The position numbers were made by a program, and so were the translations under genes. The notes under the pieces are model-generated. The model saw nothing but the letters and a program-made list of their open reading frames with translations. It ran no database searches and was not told the origin of the DNA. A stretch of 64,000 nt of DNA from Triticum aestivum (taxonomy: Eukaryota > Streptophyta > Magnoliopsida > Poales > Poaceae): positions 842,278,807 through 842,342,806 of the forward strand of contig NC_057801.1 in assembly GCF_018294505.1 (NCBI RefSeq), read 5' to 3'. Positions 1 to 10,610 of this stretch are shown here, in pieces. The stretch's first letter is position 1; every line of letters begins with the position of its first letter.

Positions 1-1534
1 GTTGCCCAGCATCGGTGCATATGGTTAAACCCCATGGGGATCCTATGGCTTGTCTAACCAATTGCATGAACCAGATCCAATTCTCATTAGTTTCAGAATC
101 AAAAACACCCATACAAACTGGATACATCCAGCTATGGCCATCAACGGCGGTAGCACTAGCCAACTGCCCCTTGAACCTGCCTGTCAAGAAGGTGCTATCT
201 ACTGCCAATGCAGCCACTAAGGAACCCATCGATGCAAGGCTTCAAAGCGACAAAAATTCGTTTTAATCTGATTTTATCTTTTATTTGGTAATGATCAATT
301 ATCACTATGCTACCGGGGCAACAAGTTTCTATTTGTGCCTTGAAACTCTACAGATTATCAAAGCTTGTATCCCAATCACCATATAGTTCCTTCAAGGCCA
401 GCAGCTTCACCCATATATATTCTCTTAGAGTTGATGTCGATTCCATGGCTCTCTTTAAGTTTTTTCGCAATGCCTTTGGTCCTAGAGTTGCATCATCAAT
501 TAGCCAGTCCTTCACGTGCTCACATATCCATCGCTTGTTTGCATTCTTTAACTTCTTATTTCTTTTCATACTAGAGCAATCATGACCACAAGAGTTCTTT
601 CTCACCTACAAAAGACAAACATAGATAATTAGTAAAGATCTTTTAACAATTTAAGCCCACTAGAGTAAAGTTAGAAAATTACCATTACGGTGCACTCATC
701 TTCCATCGTAGAAGCATATATCCTCCACGCACACTTATCTTCATCCCTTCTTGAACAATAAGCTCTGAACCTATGTGGTGCACTTTTCTCGGTGTTAAAC
801 TCAAATTCATGTTTGATTGCATGCTGAGAAAGCACCAACTTAAACTCCGCCATATTAGGATATTTTCTTCCTTCGGTCATTGGGGGATCTAATTTATCAT
901 ATTCTAAATGTGGTGGATGATCTGCCTCGTGCAATTCCTCATCTTCCTCTATTTCAATCTCTGACATGCTCTCATCCTCGCTCTCAGCATCGCTCTCATG
1001 ACCAGGAACATAGTATTTGTACTTTTCTTTGTTGGAACAAGGAACCACGACAAGAGGTACATGTTCATCCTCTAAATAGATATTCTCCTCATCAACACCA
1101 ACATGCTCGTTCTCAGGAATTGGGTTGCGAAGATAATCATCATCGTCATCATCATCATCTTGTTCTATGTTGTTAGGTTGGCTATGCAGATCATTATGCC
1201 ACTCCGTGATAGGCACATATGGTTCAGATGGATCACAATATGCAACAAACATGTGCACAACCTTTGTCTTAGATTGTTTCTCAAACATAGACACCAATTC
1301 TTGGTCAGATGTTACTTTTGGGTAGATTTTCAGAAAATCATCACAGTACTGAACATGTGCAACTTCCAAATAATGAGGTCGGTACTGCTCTACGATTGAT
1401 TCAACCAAGTCCTTATAGTTTGTCAAGTCGGAATCAATAACCTTATCAAAACAAAAGCACTTAATATCTTTTCTGGCCTTTTTTGGGTTGCCAACCAATT
1501 TGATTTTCAGTAGATAAGTTGAATTTGGATCCAT
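1..1534 (-). pseudogene. MULE (Mutator-like) transposase pseudogene, cut by window edge
   Basis: Minus-strand transposase of a Mutator-like DNA transposon. The first exon (1534..683) encodes an N-terminal PB1-like domain, then an acidic linker (runs of D near 1140-1165), then a MuDR-type DNA-binding domain. A GT-AG intron (682..606) joins in phase to the next exon, which starts at 605 with the Cys/His residues of the MuDR domain (motif NSCGHDCSS). A TAG stop at 350..348 falls inside the continuing homology. Near position 220 the MULE catalytic domain (motif STFLTGRFKGQL) continues in another frame, so there is also a frameshift. The catalytic core runs off the left edge. The gene is inactive as it stands, and no terminal inverted repeats were identified. 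Confidence 0.85.
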
Positions 1535-2270
1535 TCTGTAAAAGCAAATGATACATAATCATGAGTACTTTGTACTCCTAGTCCCTAGGTCTTTCTCAGC
1601 ATGTGCAGACATAACCCATGTGCAGAAGATCAATTGTGTATGGTGCAGCAAATCTGGTCTCTAAGTAATCTGTTTCCTCTAGCCAAATATAGTGCAGCAA
1701 ATAAAATTTCAGAGAATGGTGCAGCAAATATGGTCTCTAAGTAATCTGTCCCTTCTAGCCAAATATGGTGCAGCAAATAAAATTTTGGATCCATCTCATG
1801 GCAGAAATATTCAAATCTAAAGAGAGGAGTCACCCTTCTAGCCAAGCCGATGTAGTGCCCTGCACAGCGCTGCCTCACCCCTCCTCCACGTCTTGGCCGC
1901 CCTCCGCCTCCCCACCATGGCCGCACGATGCAGCGCCGTCGCCCTTCTTCGGTGATGGAAGGCCACCCTTCTGCGCCTCGCCTTGACCACGCAAGGTTGG
2001 GACCTCCGAATGGCCATGGCCCTCCGGCGTCGCGGGTTTGCCCTGCACAACGCACAGCCTCCTCCTCCCTCCATTGTTTGACCACCCGCCGCCTCCCCAC
2101 CATGGCCTCCTGGTGCAGCGCCGTGGCTCTCTTCCACCGCGCCATCCGCGTCGGTCGCGCCCTCATCCATGGCGCTCTCCCTACCTGGCACCCCCGCCGC
2201 CACTGTGTGCCTCGCGCCGCGCAGCTAGGGTTAGGACTCGGGGAGAAAGGGGAATTGAGAGGGAGACTCA
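1535..2270. other. GC-rich leader region upstream of the MULE transposase
   Basis: Sequence between the transposase start and the next MITE. The 1840-2230 part is strongly GC-rich and open in several frames on both strands, with low-complexity Arg/Gly/Ala/Pro translations and no recognisable domain. It may be the 5' leader of the MULE, or captured host sequence. No confident gene. Confidence 0.4.
1641..1785. repeat. 76-bp direct repeat, two copies
   Basis: The motif TGGTGCAGCAAAT...CTAAGTAATCTG begins at 1641 and again at 1717. The closing part GTGCAGCAAATAAAATTT recurs with the same 76-bp offset. It lies just upstream of the MULE start codon, so it may be a promoter or leader duplication. 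Confidence 0.8.
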
Positions 2271-2553
2271 GAGGGTGTTTGTTTTGAGGGACTTATTGGT
2301 TTAGGGACTTCAAAAAGTCCCTATAAGTCCCATCTAAACCAAATAGGAGGGACTTATAGGGACTTAAAGTGGGCATTTGGGACTTATGAAATAAGACTCT
2401 CAAGGAGGGACTTATAGGGACTTATAGTTGTAATATGGTCTTATAGAGACTTATAAGTCCCAGGAACCAAACAGGTAGGGACTTTTTAGGGACTTGGAAC
2501 TTATAAGTTGGGACTAAAAAAAGTCCTAGGACTTACGAACCAAACATGGCCTC
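2271..2553. mobile_element. MITE with imperfect terminal inverted repeats
   Basis: About 283 bp beginning GAGGGTGTTTGTTT and ending AACCAAACATGGCCTC; the ends are imperfect inverted complements. The interior is rich in GGGACTT/AAGTCCC on both strands and can fold on itself. No coding potential. The superfamily (hAT or PIF/Harbinger-like) is uncertain because no clean target-site duplication was found. Confidence 0.65.
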
Positions 2554-2844
2554 AATCAGGAGAGATTATGGACTGTTACGGAAAAATGAAATTTCTAGGG
2601 CCAAATAGGGAACCAGATTTTAATAAAGGGCCAAATAAGGAATTCTCTCTTATTTTTTTGTCGCAGTCCAGTTGAAAAAAAACCAAAAAATGCTTTGCAT
2701 AAAACAAACAAACAAACAAATATCTCACATCTAGATGTTATATAGACAGACCCAATAATTTATATCCCTGCTATCTTTGGTTCCGGGTTCTTGTTTCTTC
2801 TAATCGTCTTTGGTCCTTCCCTTGATGGAGAAAAGAGGAATGTT

Positions 2845-5800
2845 TCATACACGTGGTGCTCTCACACTCAGAGAGGAGGGCGCCTTGGCAAATGCGCTGG
2901 CAGAGTCATCTGCGTCTTTATTCTTCTGCATGTAAGAGTACTTAAGCTTCTTGGCAATTGCGGCGTTATAATCATCTGCATCTTTACTCTTCTGCATGTA
3001 GAGTTTTTTACGGTCCCTTCTCCGCATCAATAAACACTTCAGTTTAACGATCCCTCGGACGTACTTCAAGAGGTAATGTTCTGAAGAGTGATTTGAAGCC
3101 CTCCGGACCGTGCTGTGATGGTGCTCTGCCATCAACGCCCAAAACACACTTCTCACCTGCAACGACTGATAATGCAACGCCTACGAGACCATCCCAAGCT
3201 TCATGTTAATATAAAGCGGTTATGAGTAACGTACATATTGGCAGACAAGGGGATATACAAGTCATTACCGATGATGCGCCGACGTCTTCTGTTCCCATAC
3301 CAAACAATTTGAAAGGTCTGATCAGGGGGCAGCTTGATTCTATAGAAGTATAGATAGATAATGGTATGTCAATTGGATACATACAGCTACATGAAATTTT
3401 TGAATACTGACTGCACATATAATACAAAATAAAGTGCAACTGGTTTGAGGTGATATTTATTTGATAATCGGCAACCCTCCGATACACTGGACATTGGCAA
3501 GGATTTACCGACCACCAGGACGTGCTCAGTTCACCCAAAAATTCTAGCTAAAGAGAAAGAGACAGATAAGGAACACTCATGGTCAATCAATTCCTCAGTT
3601 ACTGTAAGATTTGAAATGATCAAAAACCACATTGACATGTTTGCAGAAGTTCCAATTACTAAAGGGTTGAGTTGCAAATAAACATACTTTATGAAAAGTT
3701 GCAATAGATTAACTTGAATACTGGTGTGGTCTGCAGAGATTACCCCAGTCTATTATTTACTCTTTCTAAGAAGTGTCTGTTAGTATTTTGTTAAATATCT
3801 TATTTCTTGGTCAATTTTTTTACTTACTAGTTTATGCAATGTTTTTAATATAAAATTGAGGTGAAATATCTTACTGAAATTGCATGAAAATTCATGTATG
3901 AACAAGATTCATGAAAAAAAAAATTGTACCTTCCCCTTGGCAAACTCTCACAAGAAATGGTCTAGTGATTCCTTCTTGAACACTTTCTTCTCTTGCATTT
4001 TTAATCTCAAGACCCATCTTGAACATTCCAGTTCTGGCATGGAAAGAGGAAGTCCGGAAATACATATTACTAATGTCTGCCTCTCCATCAGTCAGTGCCA
4101 AGACACCATCACCTCCCAAGGCTGGTGGTTCTTTTACAGATTGTGGATGCACTACGCAGGCTCTGAACTCCTCTGATGGCCAATAATCTTGACCATCGGC
4201 ATTGAAATCGCCATGAAGTAGTACGATCTCCACAGAAGCTGCAGACAGTGGACCAGATGTGACTACCAGATTGTTCTCATCATACAAAGCTACCTTTAAA
4301 AGATTTCCATCCTCTGATTTAATTTGTTCCCATGTGTAGTATTCATTGCACACCCTATTGACAAATCGCAATTGATATTTGGCATTTCTTTGCTTCTTAA
4401 CTGGTGGCCTGAAATTAGGCAAGTGAATAATAGTTAGTAAGATTGTTGTCATGATCGGCCAACCAATGTGGTCATGTCGATTTCCAATAGAAGTAACTAC
4501 AACTTCTTCTAAACAAAGAGAGAAAGCCTTTGATTAGCAAACGCACTCATCATGTGAATCATATGGCGCAATGGGCTGAACGAGAACGCCTCTCCTCTGA
4601 GGAGTTTGGGTGGCTCGACTTGGAAGACTGGTGATTATCTTCATAACAGAATCGCCTGATGTACTGCCCATTAACTTATGGGCTTTCTCCATGAGGCTCG
4701 TACTGTGGAAACTTTCTCTATAAAACCCTGATTGTGTGCTATACAGAGGCATGAGCTGATCAAGAAAGTTCCAGTGTTCCTTGAGCTCCACTTGAGGCTT
4801 GTACCATTGGAGTAGTACTTGACCACATGTAAATGACGCATCTATATCTACAGAGCAGTTGCATACGATAATCACCGAGTAAAGCATAGGGTAAACTTAT
4901 TCATGTGCAAATTCAGAAATATAAACAAACAAACATATCAATGTTATTATGAATTTCATTAACTATTTCTTACTCAGAAAGCAGACAAGTCTAAATTTAC
5001 GAAGATATGCTATCAGAGAGGCTATTTAAGTTGAAAACAAGCAGTATTTGCCTCTAATTTTAACTTACAATACTCTTCAACTGGTAGCTGGACATTTGAA
5101 TGATTTACATCTTCAACGAATATTTCCCCTCTGGGGATGGAATTCCACTGAATAAAGTAAACAAAATATGTCAAAGAGAATTTACAATCTCCTATGTTAT
5201 AAAGTAAACCATTTATGGAATTCATTAACACGTCATAGTTTTATATGGGTTATTGCTCTCTAAGTAACTGCATTTGATATAGTCATTCCAATACTCACGA
5301 CAGGTAGACCTGCTAACCAACACTTGGACAAATGGTAATGTAGCCAAACAAACCATTTCATGTGTTTGGTAACACAATAACATACTGTAGAAAAGTTTGG
5401 GCATAATGGTCTGTTGCCCCTTAGGATCACACACCCTTTATGTATAGATAAACAATGGCAATTGGACTAGTCGACTATAATAACACATACTGTTGTTAAA
5501 CTACGATTACAAAATAGTAACTCGTCAATGCATATCACAGTTACCTGGCCATCCAGTGACCCATACTCTGAAAGGTTTGGAAATGCAACTTGAGAACTTG
5601 CATTAGGTAAACTAGTGAACTGGTCTTGTCCAAAAGCAGGCAAAGGTGGATAATATCCTGGAAGTGAATACAAAGTATTATCATCTGCAATCATTCATTT
5701 ATTTGTTGGTAGAGGAGGCATCAAGCACTAACTGTTATTTGCTATTTGCAATGGATTCGGCATGCTAGGTGATGGCAGACTACATCCTTGGCCCGTTGGT

Positions 5801-8800
5801 GGGCCGAAAACCAGTCATGTTCATTTACTTTGTGGGGGAACAGAGATTTAAACAAAAACATATAGTCATTTACCATGTTGCATTGAATGGGTGCTCGTTG
5901 GCTGCCACAAGATTGGCGTTGGAATTTGTTGAGAAGATTGCTGACTGTTGCAGTTTAGGGCGTGCCCTAAATGTGAAAAGAAACCAATGGCAGTTTGGCA
6001 CATGAACTAATGTAATAAACAAGATAAAGGAAGGCCGAGGCAGAAGGCTTCACCATTTCCCTCAACTATCGGTGGCACGGTAGCTGGTGGATAACTCAGT
6101 CGATTATCCTCTGCAGTACCATCAGTCGGAAATCCTGAATGCTTTCCACGGTCTGGGAAATTTTGAGGCAACAGAAGTGAATAAAATGGAAATTACATTA
6201 CCAAACATGGTTCTTACACATGAGAATACATATCACATATAGAAAGATGGCAAACAACAGCGGAGGCTTATCATCTGCAATCATTTAGTTTTTGGTGCTA
6301 ATGGAGGCTTCAAGCACCGACTTGTTACCTACTTTGTGCAATAACAGAGGAATAAACAACAATTTCTAGCCTTTACCATGTTGTGCTGCGTGGGTGCTGG
6401 TTGGCTGTACCAAGTTTCGCGTTGGAACTGGATGAGAAAGTTTTTTGCCTGTTTTGTTTGGTGCTGACTCTGAAAAGAAAAAAATTCATGTTGGAACCAG
6501 TATAATAAATAAGATAAAGGACGACTAATGACAGAAGACAATCAGAGCTGTGATCATTTTCGAGACAATAAAGTAACAAAAGGAAATTGTGGTATCAAGC
6601 ACATGCTCCTATTTATGAGAGTACATTATGTAACATATCGCATCTAGAAAAAAGTCAATCATCTTTTAATATTAAGATTAAACTAACTAATAAAATATTC
6701 AAAGAAATGGCCATTACTTTTTGTCTTGCCTTCCTGTACTTTGAAAGGATTTGATACTCCTTCAAGAACTCTTGTTTCTGTAGGCACTGTGATCCTTACT
6801 CCAAGCTTAACTTCCCTTTGCTGTGAATTATCCATAATAATGGCACCTTCATGATCACAACTCCCACCAATCAGATTAAATGCACCGTTTTTCACTAGAC
6901 TTGTCAATGTGGTTGTTCTTCGTGGTTTTATTATCCTTTCCTCAAACTCCTCTTTAGACCATGAATCCCGCTTTTCATCGAACCCTCCTTCAATGACCAC
7001 TAGCTCAACTCTTACTGAAGCAAGACGGTGGTCAGACGCAATTGGATTGCCACCATCGTACATGACAACTTTTATGTGACCTCCACCATCGACAGTCTCT
7101 ATAGTTTCCTTTTTGTAAATTGTTCTGCTCACGCTATTTTCAATTACTAGTCGAAATCTTGTTGATTGGCTTAGTTGTGATCTGCACCAGCACATAAGAG
7201 AAGATACATTAAATTCTGAAAATAGAGGAATAGTGAAGAGTTGTTAATTATATGTTATAAGTCAAATAAAAAAACCTTGGTTATAAAGTTGCGGCACATC
7301 TTGCGAGCTATATTTTCTATGTATATGTAAGTAGATAATAAGTGTAGTAAAGTAGCCCATCTTTGGGCAACACTCATAAATTAGAGTCCTATTTCACTTC
7401 TGGCACATCATGCTTCCTAATGTTAGTGGTACGGGTACTATTGTAGCAGTTTAGACTACGTCATAGGATAATTAGACTGAAGAAGCTCATAAATGACATA
7501 ATTGATTGAGAAAGAAAATGAACACAAGCAAAAAGATTTTGGTTCGAAATTTCAAATTATACTCCGTTGTCTAGGTATTCCGTACTAGAACCTAGATAGT
7601 GCAGTATGAACGATTGTTGAATTTCCATGAATTGCACAACCAAAGTTAATACAATTCTACAATTTGGTTCAAAATTTACGATGTAAGCAAGTACAGATTA
7701 TATCTGCTAATTTAGACTGTTTGTATCAATTATATTTTATAAAGCATTGAAAGCACTACGATATCAACATGTGTGGTATGTAGTATGACGTGTCAAGATA
7801 TTTGATCACCCTCACTCGGTAAATCTTGAATCGTAAACCGAATTGCTCCACACACGACACATTGTGGCCGATCTATGCACGGCCAGCAATCCGCCGGACC
7901 TTGCATGGCTATGGACGAGATCCGCTGGCTGGATTTTATGGTCGTGCGCGGGTCGTCTCACTTTTGTTGTCCGCCTAGCACTGCTCAATCGTAAATAGAT
8001 CTGTTTTCGCATTAGGAAATTTAGTGTATAAATAGGCCCATTTACCATCCACATTAAGCTTGTTTACCAGTGCCGCCCTCCTTCGCAACAGCAGGGGAAC
8101 CCTTGAGCGCAACAACCGGAGCCCCTCCCAGCTCCCCCCACCACCTCGCATCCTTCGAAGGAGGCCACCAAAGTCCGCACCGGCTCTCAGGATGGTGACG
8201 GTGGGCCGCCTCATCTAGATCTTCTGGTGGTGTCGCCCCAGCGGCGGCTTCCCCTTGCGATGCGCCAGCCTGGCGTTAGGTATACGCTTGTGCCCTTGTG
8301 GCGGGCCTTTTACCGGTAAGGCTCCAAACCCAGCGGCTCTGGACCTATGTTTTCCAGTGTTCAAGGGTTGCCGGTGTATCTTCCGGCGGAACACCGAATC
8401 CCTCGATGTGGAGGATGCGTCTCCTCCAGCGTCCAAGACATCCCGGTATCCTGATGACCTTGGCGATGGTGGCCTGGATCTGCGTCCCCTCCAGTTCTAG
8501 CTTCCGGCATCTTCAATCGCCGTCACGTCCATTTAATTGGTCCCATTTGCTGCCTCCCCACCCCCAGCCGTCTCGTCGCCCCGCCCTCCATCATGTACAA
8601 GGATAGCGTATCCAGCGCGACTTCCCTTCATGGTGGTAGTTTTTTCGGCCTACGCTTGACTTTCGTCTACTGGTTCCTGATCCGGTGGTTATGAGATTGC
8701 TCAGACCCAGGCAGGGAGAAATCCCTGCTCGGCTTGCTGGTACTGGTAGCGGTGACACTGGCAAATGTTATCCCCTCCTTGGAGGCATTGCCATTGACTC

Positions 8801-9956
8801 TCTCTGCCCTCCTTTTCGAGCATCAAGGGAAACTCTAGGTCTGATTTTTCGAATCAGACCACAAATGGGCCACGACGTCGTTATCCTTCTTGAAGGCGTC
8901 ACACTCGCGGTGTCGCCGGTGCGGGAATTGTGAATTTCGGATGTCACGTTGGTTCGGGCTGCCTCTCACGCTAGGGGGTTTAGTTGTGTCCTTTGCTTGT
9001 TGGGGCCAAGCCCCCCTTGTCTCTCTTATCTCCCTCGGGTCACCATGTTCACGTCATTTTGCGTTTGTGCGTATATTGTACCCTCTCTTGTACTCATTCT
9101 CTTTGCTCTATCAATGAAAGATATGCAAGCTTTGTGTATTCGCGAAAAAAGCTTGTTTACCATCATACATCTATGATGGTAATAAAACCCACGTTACTGA
9201 CACTTATGATAAAAGCGCCCAATGTAATAAAATCCGCATTTCTGACACTGTAAGCTTACCTGGAACGTTAACGGTGGAAATCCAAAGTACCAAACAGTCC
9301 TAGTATCATTGTCCAATCATAGCTAAAGAAACTCCTCACCTCTGAGATGGAGATGCCTTGTAATGATTTACTTCACCACACACTTCTTTTTGCATGTCTT
9401 CAAATTTTGATTCGAGCTCTTCCTTGAGTACTCTGAGATCCTCTTCATGCTTTTTCTTGTCTTTTTTCCTCTTTTCCTTAAGCTTTTGAATTCGTTTGTT
9501 GAATTTTTCCTCCATGCGCAATTGAAGCTATGGAGAGAACAAAATAGCACCCTTTAGCTATTCAGATTCCTTATTTCATCAACTGGGTAGTAAAGAATAA
9601 AAGTCCAAAGCAGCGAAAGCCTAAACACATTTTTTGTAGGAAATACAAAATAAAAAAGAACACACAGTTTTCTGGTGAATCAAGAGATGAGAAGATACCT
9701 GCATGACGTCTTTCAATTCAGTTACCGCACGAACAATAGCTGATAACCCCTCCCGAGGCGATATCCCATCATTTGGCCTGCTCGTCTCCCTGGGAGTGAA
9801 GGAATCAAAGGAAATTAGAGGAGGCAGTTTACCCATTCTCGCAAAAGGGATTGGGGAAAGTACTAACCCATTCTCGCAGTGGCAAGACCTACGCCGCTTG
9901 ACATTAGAAGAGCTTGAGTCATCTCTCCATTGATCTTGTTTCCTCTTCTTCCCCAT
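2845..9956 (-). CDS. CBP60-like calmodulin-binding protein with two tandem CBP60 N-domains (copy A)
   Basis: Predicted nuclear regulator of the CALMODULIN-BINDING PROTEIN 60 family. Known members (CBP60g, SARD1) are plant-specific DNA-binding proteins that control immune gene expression. My model joins 9956..9699, 9527..9340, 7181..6718, 6469..6377, 6152..6054, 5966..5874, 5684..5545, 5147..5069, 4847..4547, 4408..3930, 3339..3269 and 3180..2845. All junctions are GT-AG, all phases match, and it gives 866 residues. Order: basic N-terminus with NLS-like KKRK and VKRRR; Lys/Glu-rich coiled coil (about residues 90-145); first CBP60 domain (about 155-298); Gln/Pro/Ser-rich linker from small exons; Q/W-rich exon (472-571); second CBP60 domain (about 577-731, motif VEIVLLHGDF); repeat-bearing C-terminus. 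If the exon ending at 4547 is not spliced there, a TAA at 4536..4534 would end the protein before the second domain. A 78-nt optional in-frame intron (9867..9790) is also possible. Expression is untested. Confidence 0.75.
3930..4408 (-). other. CBP60-A exon 11: second CBP60 N-domain
   Basis: Codes the second domain: YQLRFVNRV, VALYDENN, VEIVLLHGDFN, a Y-W-P-S-EEF motif, a glycine/acidic segment and EGITRPFLVRV at the end. The same exon exists in copy B (21577..21102, one codon shorter), and its end is seen in copy C (64000..63938). It is preserved as an open exon in all three, which argues for past selection on this domain. Confidence 0.8.
5736..5804 (-). other. Decayed exon 7 remnant in CBP60-A
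   Basis: A short Gly/Pro/Ser-rich reading frame matches an exon-like segment in copy B (near 24460-24500). In A the acceptor position reads TTTTCGG rather than AG, and the donor position reads GCAAATAAC where B has GCAGGTAAC. The exon is therefore probably skipped. Skipping keeps the frame, because exon 6 ends and exon 8 begins in the same phase. Confidence 0.5.
5874..6469 (-). repeat. Duplicated linker exons 4 and 6 in CBP60-A
   Basis: Exon 4 (6469..6377) and exon 6 (5966..5874) are both 93 nt, start and end in the same phase, and share the ending QPTSTH..QH followed by the donor CATG/GTAAA. The flanking intron sequences also resemble each other (GTGCTTCAAGCACNGAC-like tracts and ATGAACTAATGTAATAAAC-like tracts). 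A tandem duplication of an exon with its introns lengthened the linker between the two CBP60 domains. Confidence 0.7.
6718..7181 (-). other. CBP60-A exon 3: first CBP60 N-domain
   Basis: Single exon coding the first calmodulin-binding-protein domain. Visible family features are the opening RFRLVIENSV strand, the glycine turn before IKVVMYDGG, the VRVELVVIEGGFD strand with acidic end, and the W-S-K-E-EF motif. It closes with GVSNPFKVQEG. Acceptor at 7182-7184, donor at 6717-6716. This domain is diverged from the second one, so the duplication is old. Confidence 0.8.
7182..8055. other. Intron 2 of CBP60-A, unassigned part
   Basis: AT-rich sequence between exon 3 and the LINE insertion. I see no coding exon, RNA gene or clear repeat boundary in it. 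Confidence 0.5.
8070..9148 (+). mobile_element. LINE-type retrotransposon insertion in intron 2 of CBP60-A
   Basis: About 1.08-kb insertion flanked by a perfect 14-bp target-site duplication AAGCTTGTTTACCA (8056-8069 and 9149-9162). The plus-strand 3' end is a short A-run after GTATTCGCG, which follows ATCAATGAAAG; this is the usual tail arrangement of grass LINEs. The interior is GC-rich with no complete reverse transcriptase, so it is a 5'-truncated or non-autonomous copy. Confidence 0.8.
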
Positions 9957-10317
9957 GGAGATCTCCCAAGTTGTTCTTCGGCTGATTTGTGTGGCTTGGC
10001 TCCTCTACTCCCCTTTCGTTCTTCTCTTCTCACACTACGTCATGTGCTCATACATTCCCTTTTTGCTATTCTCTTCTCACATTAACACTTAACATGATGG
10101 CCTGATTCAATACCAAATTAGAGGTTGGAATTATGGATGATGAACTAAAGGAAGGGAAATCTAAACAAGCAAGTGAACTCTCATATTTGTTTGTACATAA
10201 TATATGCTTTGTTTTGATATTTTATTTTGGCTTTCTTTTCTCTTCCGAAACATCGTTTCTTTTTTTACTTCATAGGAGGATTGCATCACCTGTTTAAAGA
10301 ATAGATAGAAAAAAGAT

Positions 10318-10389
10318 TATGTCCAATAGGATTTGAACCTATACGAAAGGTTTAGAAGACCTCTATCCTATCCATTAGACAATTGAGGC
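10318..10389 (-). pseudogene. trnR-UCU: Plastid-derived trnR-UCU, decayed
   Basis: 72-nt cloverleaf-like sequence. The anticodon arm GGTCTTCTAAACC carries UCU, and the T arm reads ATAGGTTCAAATCCTAT. The acceptor stem has lost pairing: the 5' end is GCCTCAA and the 3' end is GGACAT, compared with the plastid GCGTCCA/GGACGC pair. Not expected to be functional in the nucleus. Confidence 0.8.
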
Positions 10390-10529
10390 TTTTCTTTCAT
10401 ATTTTATTCTTTTTTTGTTGTCTTCTTCCAAGAAAAAACTGTTAGACCAAAACCCTTTTAGGGAATCAAAAAATCCAGATGCAAATGGATGATGTATATA
10501 TCATGCATATATCATAAAGAAGGAGTATG

Positions 10530-10592
10530 AAGCCGGCATTGGGAATGGAACCCGCAACCCCAAGGTTACGAGCTACCAAACTACTCTATAGT
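10530..10592 (-). pseudogene. Plastid-derived trnfM remnant lacking the anticodon
   Basis: The reverse complement reads TAGAGTAGTTTGGTAGCTCG, then AACCTTGGGGTTGCGGGTTC. These match the D arm and the variable/T arm of plastid trnfM-CAU. About 10 nt that should contain the anticodon loop are missing between them. Confidence 0.6.
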
Positions 10593-10610
10593 CTTAAACT
10601 AAAGATGAGT

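Larger units (their letters stand above)
10190..10610. other. Nuclear plastid-DNA insert (NUPT)
   Basis: The segment holds a near-complete plastid-type trnR-UCU and, about 140 bp further on, a partial plastid-type trnfM, both on the minus strand. The spacer is AT-rich and plastid-like. Grass plastid genomes have these tRNAs near the atpA/rps14 inversion end, so one transferred fragment can explain both. The outer limits are approximate. Confidence 0.65.

Noticed and set aside
880..1399. Plus-strand frames opposite the MULE
   Set aside because: They are shadows of the acidic coding region on the minus strand (His/Ile-rich mirror of GAT repeats).
3892..4452. A separate gene starting with ATG at 4452 for the second CBP60 domain
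   Set aside because: The codons before the domain look like the end of an intron (T-rich with CAG at 4409), and a phase-correct donor exists at the end of exon 10 in both copies A and B. One gene is the simpler reading, though transcripts are needed.
10318..10389. A functional nuclear tRNA-Arg
   Set aside because: The acceptor stem is unpaired, and the sequence and neighbours are of plastid origin.
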